From Pseudomonadota bacterium (lineage in GTDB: Bacteria > Myxococcota_A > Polyangia > Polyangiales > Polyangiaceae): 6,918 nt of DNA. The stretch covers positions 1 to 6,918 of the forward strand of contig JAEYOT010000332.1 in NCBI GenBank assembly GCA_023411445.1. Reading direction: 5' to 3'. This document shows, in pieces, positions 1 to 5,038 of the stretch. The position numbers and the translations under genes are program-made. Numbering within the stretch: the first letter of the stretch is position 1; every line of letters begins with the position of its first letter. The notes beneath the pieces are model-generated. The model was not told where the DNA came from. It did no database searches and was given only the letters and a program-made list of their open reading frames with translations.

Positions 1-618
1 GGGCAGGGGCTCGCCCTCAGGCTCGGCGGCGGCACCCTTGGCCTCCTCGCTTCGGCCGAGCGCCGGCGCCGCGCTCGCCACCTTCTCGCCGGCCCCATCG
101 CGCTCTCGTGCGCCCTCGCCCTTCGCGGCGCGCGCAGCCGCGCTCGACGCCGGTGCTGGGGCGTCCGGTGGCGGCACCACGAGCGGCACGACCGCGACGT
201 GCTCGGCCGCTTCGAGCTCCGGCACGCCGCGCTCCGTCACCATCACGCTGTCACTCGCGCCGGGACGCCCGCGTAGGAAGAACAAGCTCGAGCCGATCAT
301 GAGCAAGAGCAACGCCGCCATCGCGAGCTGTGGCCGCATCGCGTACACCGCCAGGATCGAGATGCCGCGTCCGAGCTTCTGCTTCAGCGGCAGCTTCGCG
401 TTCATTCGCCGCTCGGCTTCCAAGATCCCAAGCTCGAGCCCCTCTGGCGGGTCTACCAGAGGGAGGGCGCCTACCTCGCGCGTCGCGCGCAACCCGGCGC
501 TCACGCCTTTGCAACGCGAGCAGTGCTCGATGTGGCGGCGCGCCGCTGCGTCGGTGAGCTCGTCCAGCTCGCCGTACAGCATGTCGAGCACCACGCGGTC
601 GAACTTCTCGCAGTCCAT
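1..618 (-). CDS. Membrane-anchored zinc-finger anti-sigma factor, C-terminus cut by window edge
   Basis: Reading leftward from an ATG at 618-616, the frame stays open to base 1 (206 codons, no stop), so the C-terminus lies outside the window. The N-terminus has Cys3 and then a His29-x3-Cys33-x2-Cys36 motif (HIEHCSRC), the zinc-binding signature of ZAS/zf-HC2 anti-sigma domains that bind ECF sigma factors in the cytoplasm. One hydrophobic segment at about residues 97-115 (AMAALLLLMIGSSLFFL) follows and is flanked by Arg116 and Arg118. After it comes a low-complexity Ala/Pro/Glu-rich stretch, presumably periplasmic. The gene starts 68 bases after the stop of the sigma gene on the same strand, the usual sigma/anti-sigma order, so it most likely holds that sigma factor inactive at the membrane until an envelope signal arrives. 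The ribosome site is weak: GAGCGG lies just upstream of the ATG and GGAGGC lies further away. The family call is firm. The sensed signal and the function of the missing C-terminus are unknown. Confidence 0.88.
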   Translation of the reverse strand, partial: MDCEKFDRVVLDMLYGELDELTDAAARRHIEHCSRCKGVSAGLRATREVGALPLVDPPEGLELGILEAERRMNAKLPLKQKLGRGISILAVYAMRPQLAMAALLLLMIGSSLFFLRGRPGASDSVMVTERGVPELEAAEHVAVVPLVVPPPDAPAPASSAAARAAKGEGARERDGAGEKVASAAPALGRSEEAKGAAAEPEGEPLP

Positions 619-686
619 GATGGCCCGCTCAGCCGGCGGTGCTGCCTCCGGGAAGACGCCGCTGTTCGCGGGAAAAGTGGCCCATT

Positions 687-1304
687 TCAGCGCAGGGCAC
701 GGGCATACTCCTCGAACTCGGAAAGCGCCAGCTTCAGCCGATCCAGCGCGTAGCGCATCCTGCTCTTCACGGTGTTCTCAGACACGCCGGTGATCTCGGC
801 GATGTCCTTGAACGGCAGGTCCGCCACCTCGCGCAGCAAGAACACCTCGCGCTGCTCGTCCGGCAAGGCTTCGACCGCCTTCACGATCGAAGTCTGCATC
901 TCGGCTGACACGGCCGAGCGTTCGGCGCTCGTCGAGTGGTGCTGCGTCGCGACGGTGTCGCCGAGCGTGCGGTTATCACCTTCGGACGTGAGCGGTTGAT
1001 CCAGCGATGGGTGACGCCGGTGCTGGAGTCGCCGCAGCTGGTCGATGCACAGGTTGCGTGCGATGGCATACAGCCAAGTCGAAAAGCGGGCCTCGTGTTT
1101 GAACTCGGCTGCGTTCTGCACGAGCCGCATGAAGACCTCTTGGGTGACGTCTTCACAAAGGGCTTCAGTACGCAGTTGGCGGAGCACGAAGTTGTAGACC
1201 TGCTTGTTATAGCGTCGGACCAGCAAGGCGAACGCTTCGCGATCACCGCGCTGGTAACGCACCATCAGCACCTCGTCAGAGGCATCTCCGCGAACGGCCG
1301 CCAT
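687..1304 (-). CDS. ECF-family (sigma-70 group 4) RNA polymerase sigma factor
   Basis: This 205-residue protein has the usual length and two-domain layout of an extracytoplasmic-function sigma factor. Region 2 spans about residues 17-92, with the core-binding/-10 signature EDVTQEVFMRL (51-61) and FSTWLYAIARNLCIDQLRR (74-92). A linker of about 50 polar residues follows. Region 4 spans about 142-192, with ALPDEQREVFLLREV and the helix-turn-helix DIAEITGVSENTVKSRMRYA, which reads the -35 element. There is no sigma-1.1 or region 3, as expected for group 4. The start at 1304 keeps the typical SDEVLMVRYQRGD lead-in and has GGAACGGG directly upstream as a poor ribosome site. Met14 (at 1265), preceded by GAGG, is a possible alternative start. 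The adjacent downstream gene is a zinc-finger anti-sigma, so activity is probably controlled by sequestration. The gene diverges from the exported TPR operon across a 399-base region. Whether it transcribes that operon, itself or both is inference. Confidence 0.96.
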   Translation of the reverse strand: MAAVRGDASDEVLMVRYQRGDREAFALLVRRYNKQVYNFVLRQLRTEALCEDVTQEVFMRLVQNAAEFKHEARFSTWLYAIARNLCIDQLRRLQHRRHPSLDQPLTSEGDNRTLGDTVATQHHSTSAERSAVSAEMQTSIVKAVEALPDEQREVFLLREVADLPFKDIAEITGVSENTVKSRMRYALDRLKLALSEFEEYARALR

Positions 1305-1440
1305 CCCGTTCCGACTCTTTCAGGCGAGCGGAAGATGCCGGGCTCGAGGGGGCGAAGCCGGGTGCTCCGCGCCTCGAGTTCATACGCCCGAACCCGGGGA
1401 TCGATCTTCCGTTGACCTGGGCCCGAAGGTACCCCTCGCA

Positions 1441-1452
1441 CCTGCCGGCAGG
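1441..1452. repeat. 12-base perfect palindrome in the divergent region
   Basis: CCTGCCGGCAGG equals its own reverse complement over all 12 bases and lies about 137 bases upstream of the sigma start. A two-fold symmetric site of this length suits a dimeric DNA-binding protein, but GC-rich genomes produce such sites by chance fairly often. No known operator consensus is recognised. Confidence 0.35.
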
Positions 1453-1478
1453 CAAGGAAGCGGGCGCGCTCCGTGGAC

Positions 1479-1537
1479 CGACCCGCGGGCGGGCACGGCG
1501 GGTCGCTCCCGTTCGGGAACGTCATCAAACCCTTGAT
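1479..1537. promoter_or_regulatory. Cluster of three adjacent inverted repeats, candidate operator/promoter zone
   Basis: Three dyads follow one another. CGACCCGC (1479-1486) pairs with GCGGGTCG (1498-1505) across an 11-base loop. CGTTC (1510-1514) pairs with GAACG (1517-1521) across 2 bases. ATCAA (1524-1528) pairs with TTGAT (1533-1537) across 4 bases. The third dyad opens the AT-rich island of this intergenic region. The placement between divergent genes suggests regulator sites or promoter structure. The first stem has no T-run after it, so it does not look like an intrinsic terminator. The arms were read directly; the function is inferred. Confidence 0.4.
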
Positions 1538-1692
1538 AAATCTGTCATGGGGTCCGCTCCCCCCAGAGCCAAAATGCGGCTTGGCTACTACCCCAAGGTC
1601 GGTGGAAGATGCCTCCCCTGGAGGAAGTCCGGCTTCGCACACTCTGCGCGAGGGAGCACCTGCACCTGCCTGCCCACCGGATCGACCACCAC

Positions 1693-1698
1693 GAGGGA
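1693..1698 (+). promoter_or_regulatory. Shine-Dalgarno site that fixes the start of gene A
   Basis: GAGGGA lies 5 bases before the ATG at 1704 and is the best ribosome site in the region. The same frame stays open upstream to an ATG at 1473, but that extension has no comparable site and would place 77 Pro/Gly-rich residues in front of a good signal peptide. The site therefore supports 1704 as the true start. Confidence 0.75.
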
Positions 1699-1703
1699 AA
1701 CCG

Positions 1704-2621
1704 ATGCGACTCAAGAATAGCTTTCGTCTCGCAGCGCTCGCAGCCGTAACCACTTTGTCGTCCGCCGTTTGGGCGCAGACGCCCGCTGCCACAGCGTCGG
1801 CTGCAGCGCCCGCCGCTGCGGCTCCTGCTGCGGGCACGACAGCGCCTGCGGCTACCAGTGCTGCAGCGCCTGCGGCTACCGGTACCGCTACGCCGCCTGC
1901 CGCCACGACGGCGACGACGACGGCTACGCCCACCACGACCGCGACGACGACGGCGCCTCCCGGCCCGACCGCGACGACCACGGCAGCGCCGGCGGATGGC
2001 GCGATGGACGGCGCTACCTACGTCGTTCGCTTGCGTGACCTCGAGCAGCGCATCGACGAGCTGAAGGAGCAGATCCGCCGCAGCCACACGCGCCTGAGCT
2101 TGCTGTCGGACACCATCTTGTCCGGCGGTGTGGGCGGCGCTCGCGCGGAGATCAGCTTCAAGAACGACCTCTCCAGCGCGTTCCGCGTCACGGGCGCCAC
2201 CTTCGTGCTCGACGGTGCCGTGCAGTACAACAAGACGGACGAGTCGGAGAACAGCGCGCTCGCGGCCCAGAAGGAGATCCCGGTATTCAGCGGCTCCATT
2301 CCGCCGGGCGACCACACACTGCAGATCGTGCTGCGCCTGCGCGGCCACGGCTACGGCGTGTTCTCGTACCTGCGCGGCTACAAGTTCCAGGTGCCGTCCA
2401 GCCACACGTTCACGATCACGGAGGGCAAGACGCTCAAGCTCGACGTGGTGGCGTGGGAGAAGGGTGATGTCACGACCGCGCTGGAGCAGCGCCCGTCGAT
2501 TCGCTACGTGGAGAACCTGCGCGCTGGCGTCGCCGGTGACAGCTCTCCCGCGAACAAGCCCGCAGCTCCGGCGAAGGCTGGCGCGGGCGGCAGCATCTCG
2601 GTCGGCGCGGGAGCGAAGTGA
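1704..2621 (+). CDS. Exported protein with Ala/Thr/Pro linker, coiled coil and C-terminal beta-rich domain (gene A)
   Basis: This is a 305-residue product of unknown function. It begins with a Sec signal peptide: basic MRLK, a hydrophobic core, and a likely cut after VWA24 before Gln25. No cysteine follows, so it is not a lipoprotein. Residues about 25-99 are a disordered Ala/Thr/Pro linker. Residues about 106-139 form a coiled coil with heptad positions L110, L113, I117, L120, I124, L131 and L134. From about 146 to 280 there are alternating hydrophobic/polar strands, including FRVTGATFVLDG, SIPPGDHTLQIVLRL and HTFTITEGKTLKLDVVAW, which suggest an immunoglobulin-like or PEGA-like beta-sandwich. 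A second Ala/Pro/Gly tail ends the protein. It is the first gene of the operon, and its stop shares one base with the next start. Ala/Pro-rich proteins of this kind can be mislabelled dihydrolipoamide acetyltransferase. Neither a lipoyl domain nor an acyltransferase domain is visible, so I reject that name. A periplasmic or envelope location is inferred from the signal peptide. Confidence 0.85.
   Translation: MRLKNSFRLAALAAVTTLSSAVWAQTPAATASAAAPAAAAPAAGTTAPAATSAAAPAATGTATPPAATTATTTATPTTTATTTAPPGPTATTTAAPADGAMDGATYVVRLRDLEQRIDELKEQIRRSHTRLSLLSDTILSGGVGGARAEISFKNDLSSAFRVTGATFVLDGAVQYNKTDESENSALAAQKEIPVFSGSIPPGDHTLQIVLRLRGHGYGVFSYLRGYKFQVPSSHTFTITEGKTLKLDVVAWEKGDVTTALEQRPSIRYVENLRAGVAGDSSPANKPAAPAKAGAGGSISVGAGAK
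1841..1880 (+). repeat. 24-base-period direct repeat in the gene A linker
   Basis: The 16-base string AGCGCCTGCGGCTACC occurs at 1841-1856 and again, identical, at 1865-1880, a 24-base period. The 11-mer GCTGCAGCGCC also recurs at 1800-1810 and 1860-1870. The units encode Ala-Pro-Ala-Ala-Thr-type peptides. Exact identity at the DNA level suggests recent slippage or duplication in a flexible linker. Confidence 0.7.
1911..2000 (+). repeat. Three 30-base tandem units encoding ATTTA-type decapeptides
   Basis: GCGACGACGACGGC starts at 1911 and at 1941, and a one-base variant (GCGACGACCACGGC) starts at 1971, giving an exact 30-base period. The three units encode ATTTATPTTT, ATTTAPPGPT and ATTTAAPADG (residues 70-99 of gene A). 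The first half of each unit is conserved and the second half varies. This looks like an in-frame minisatellite that sets linker length. Confidence 0.75.
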
Positions 2622-5038
2622 TGAGACGCGCAGGGGCTCCGCGGGCAGCGTTCGCTGCTTTCGGAATCACGGTGGCGCTCTCGAGCTCGGCGTTAGGGCT
2701 GAGCGCGAGCGAGGCGCAGGGTCGCGCTACGCTCGCGGTCCAGAGCGTGGAGTCCGGCATGACGTCGGCGCCACCGGAGTCCAAGCTTTCCGTCAAGCCG
2801 CCGACGCCGGCGGAGCGCGTCGCTGCGGGCGACATGCTGCTGCGCAACAAGGACTACGATCGCGCGATCGAAGCCCTGAGCAAGGTGCTGGAGCTGTACC
2901 GCCAGGGCAAGGCGCCCGAGGCTGCCTACGCGGACGCGTCGCTGCTGCTGGGTGAGGGCTACATGGCCACCAAGCAGTACCTCTCCGCCCGCCGCCATTT
3001 CCGGGAGATCTTGGACAACGGTACCAAGGCTCCGTACGACGCCTTCGCGGGGCGCGCCTTGAGCCGCCTGGTGGACATCGCGCTGCGCACGGACGACCTC
3101 GATAGTTTGAGCTTCGTGTTCGAGCGCCTCTCGCGCTTGCCCGCCACGGACCGCAACGGCTCGTTGGCCTACGCCCGCGCCAAGGCTCTCTACGCCAAGA
3201 AGGAGTACGCGGCTGCGAAGCAGGCCGTCAACCTGGTGCCCGCTGGCTCGCCGTACACGCCTCAGGCTCAGTACCTGCTGGGCGTGGTGCTGATGAAAGA
3301 GGCGCTGGTGGCGGCTCCGGCCGCGCCGACCGCCGCTCCTGCGGCCGCACCAGCTGGCACCGCTGCGGCCCCGCCGGCGGAGCCACCGCCGGACACGCGC
3401 TTCGTCCAGGCCATCGAGCAGTTCCGCAAAGTCACGCGTATTCCGGCCACCACCCCCGAGCAGGCGCACGTGGTGGATCTGGCGTGGATGGCGATCGGGC
3501 GCTTGTTCTACGAGACCACCAACTACCTGGACGCGGTCGAAGCCTACAGCCACGTGGGACGCAACTCGCCCGAGTTCTCGACCACGCTGTACGAGCTGGC
3601 GTGGGTGTTCGTGCGCTTGGGCGACTTCTCGCGAGCCCAGCGCGCGCTGGAGGTGCTCGCGATCACGGATCCGAACAACCTGGAGCTGGCCGACGGCTCG
3701 CTACTCCGTGCAGATCTGATGCTGCGCTCGGGGGACTTTCAAAACGCGCTGAACCTGTACCGCAACGTCCGCGAGCACTTCGACCCCATCCGCAAGAGCG
3801 TGGACGACTTTCTAGCCTCCCCCAGCGACCCCGCCGTCTATTACGACAAGCTGACGGCGGACGAGGCCACCATGGCCACGGAGACGAGGCTGCCGAAGGT
3901 GGTGCTGGAGTGGGCGCGCGCGCAGGCGGAGGATCAGCACGTCTTCGGCATGATCGACGACGTCACGCGCTCGCGCGATCTGGTCAAGCGCTCGCGCAAG
4001 CTAGCCGTCAGGCTGGACGCGGTGCTGGCCGTGCCGACGCGCGCCAAGGCGTTTCCTGAGCTGCGCAACGGCATCCAGTACTCGATGTCGCTGCTCAACA
4101 AGCTGGCCCGAGCCCGCGGCACGTTGGCTGAGGGGATGGATGACGTGGCCAGCAAGCAAGACGGAGAGCTCGGGCGCATCCGCAGCGAGCGTCGCGCCCT
4201 GCAGAAGCGCCTAGCCTGGCTGCCCGTCGCGGATGGGGACTTCGTACGCCGCGACGACGCTGGTGATCGCCAGTGGAACAAGACCTCCCAGGTGCTGCAG
4301 AGCCTGACGGTCGAAGCGGACAAGCTCGCCGCGATCGTCAACGGTCTGAAGCGCGTGCTGAAGGACGCGGATCAGTACGGTGTCACCTCGGATGCGACGA
4401 GCCGCGAGCGCTTCAAGCTGGAGATCGAAGCCAACGAGCGCGACTTGCAGACCTACAGCAAGCGCCTCGAAGAGTACCGCGACGCGATCGAAAACGGCAG
4501 AGCGCAGATTGGCTTCGGCGATCAGCGCTACGTGGACGACGACGACGCGCGCAAGAAGTTCCGCGAGCTGTTCACGCGCGAGGTGGCGCTGGTCGCCTCG
4601 GGGCAGGACTCGGGCGACGCGCGCGAGTACGCCAAGGGCATTCAAGCGCTGCTCGGTCGCATCGACATCGACGAGCAGCGGCTGGAGGCTTCGCGCGGCA
4701 AGCTGGAGCGCGAAGCGCTCGAGCAGGCTCAGGCACTGCGCCAGAAAATCGCGGGCGAGGTAGCAGCGCTCGAGACCTACGCGCAAAACCTGGACTCGCT
4801 GGATCAGCAGGCCCGCTTGCTGGTCGGCGAAATCGCGATGAAGAACTTCGCTCTGGTCAGGGACCGCGTGAAAAACATCGTGCTGCGGGCCGACGTCGGC
4901 ATCGTGCAGCAAGCCTGGGAGGTCCGCGAGGAGCAGCGCCTGCGCGTGCGCAACCTGCAGCGCGAGCGGGCGCGTGAGGAGCAGAACTTGAACGACGAGC
5001 TGCGCGAAGTGTTGGACGACTCGGAGGACGAGCGATGA
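2621..5038 (+). CDS. Exported TPR and coiled-coil protein, probable periplasmic scaffold (gene B)
   Basis: This is an 805-residue protein counted from the ATG at 2621. A GTG at 2618 would add one residue and cannot be excluded. A signal peptide occupies about residues 1-29/32 (MRRAG, then a hydrophobic core, then GLSASEA). No cysteine is seen in the protein, so it is not a lipoprotein. TPR-like helix pairs run from about 62 to 385: TPAERVAAGDMLLRNKDYDRAI (from 62), DLAWMAIGRLFYETTNYLDAVEAY (from about 286), YELAWVFVRLGDFSRAQRAL (from about 324) and LLRADLMLRSGDFQNALNLY (from about 361). An Ala/Pro-rich insert (about 231-257) separates the two helices of one repeat. A DPIRKSVDDFL hinge near 387 opens a long, charged, helical C-terminal half. 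Strong coiled-coil stretches lie at about 515-535, 595-625 and 679-805. The protein binds partners rather than catalysing a reaction, judging by its domains. The start overlaps the stop of gene A by one base, and the stop overlaps the start of gene C by four. The layout is reminiscent of TPR components of the myxobacterial Glt gliding complex, but I could not confirm orthology. Confidence 0.92.
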   Translation: MRRAGAPRAAFAAFGITVALSSSALGLSASEAQGRATLAVQSVESGMTSAPPESKLSVKPPTPAERVAAGDMLLRNKDYDRAIEALSKVLELYRQGKAPEAAYADASLLLGEGYMATKQYLSARRHFREILDNGTKAPYDAFAGRALSRLVDIALRTDDLDSLSFVFERLSRLPATDRNGSLAYARAKALYAKKEYAAAKQAVNLVPAGSPYTPQAQYLLGVVLMKEALVAAPAAPTAAPAAAPAGTAAAPPAEPPPDTRFVQAIEQFRKVTRIPATTPEQAHVVDLAWMAIGRLFYETTNYLDAVEAYSHVGRNSPEFSTTLYELAWVFVRLGDFSRAQRALEVLAITDPNNLELADGSLLRADLMLRSGDFQNALNLYRNVREHFDPIRKSVDDFLASPSDPAVYYDKLTADEATMATETRLPKVVLEWARAQAEDQHVFGMIDDVTRSRDLVKRSRKLAVRLDAVLAVPTRAKAFPELRNGIQYSMSLLNKLARARGTLAEGMDDVASKQDGELGRIRSERRALQKRLAWLPVADGDFVRRDDAGDRQWNKTSQVLQSLTVEADKLAAIVNGLKRVLKDADQYGVTSDATSRERFKLEIEANERDLQTYSKRLEEYRDAIENGRAQIGFGDQRYVDDDDARKKFRELFTREVALVASGQDSGDAREYAKGIQALLGRIDIDEQRLEASRGKLEREALEQAQALRQKIAGEVAALETYAQNLDSLDQQARLLVGEIAMKNFALVRDRVKNIVLRADVGIVQQAWEVREEQRLRVRNLQRERAREEQNLNDELREVLDDSEDER

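Larger units (their letters stand above)
1305..1703. promoter_or_regulatory. Divergent intergenic control region between sigma gene and TPR operon
   Basis: These 399 bases lie between two divergent starts, so promoters for both transcription units should be here. I find no convincing protein in the stretch. Possible frames through it lack ribosome sites and read as low-information Arg/Pro/Gly-rich sequence. Visible structure is one 12-base palindrome (1441-1452), three adjacent inverted repeats (1479-1537) and an AT-richer island at about 1522-1549 in an otherwise very GC-rich stretch. GGGAAC at 1515-1520 resembles the -35 element of many ECF promoters, but no standard CGTC/GTC -10 element sits at the normal spacing. 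I therefore do not assign a promoter or its direction. The remaining bases, 1305-1440 and 1550-1692, show nothing I can name. Confidence 0.6.

Noticed and set aside
38..793. Rightward 251-residue frame opposite the anti-sigma gene
   Set aside because: The reverse strand encodes the zinc-finger motif and membrane segment. This frame is Ser/Arg/Ala-rich noise.
936..1415. Rightward 159-residue frame opposite the sigma gene
   Set aside because: It is antisense to conserved sigma regions 2 and 4, with no signal of its own.
1479..1505. Rho-independent terminator at the CGACCCGC hairpin
   Set aside because: No T-run follows on either strand, and it sits between divergent genes, where no transcript is expected to end.
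1473..1703. N-terminal extension of gene A from an ATG at 1473
   Set aside because: It lacks a ribosome site, reads as Pro/Gly-rich non-homologous sequence and would bury a good signal peptide. The ATG at 1704 has GAGGGA 5 bases upstream.
1265..1981. Leftward 238-residue open frame rich in Val/Ala/Gly
   Set aside because: It is the reverse reading of the gene A repeats and the intergenic region. The Val/Ala runs mirror the Thr/Ala codons, and there is no domain or ribosome site.
1545..2405. Leftward 286-residue frame, with an Arg-rich run, opposite gene A
   Set aside because: The Arg/Gly runs are what GC-rich repeats give in a wrong frame. The forward strand carries the signal peptide, coiled coil and beta domain.
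2693..3553. Leftward 286-residue frame opposite gene B
   Set aside because: It is a shadow of a clear TPR gene, with typical Arg/Gly/Val/Leu composition and no motif.
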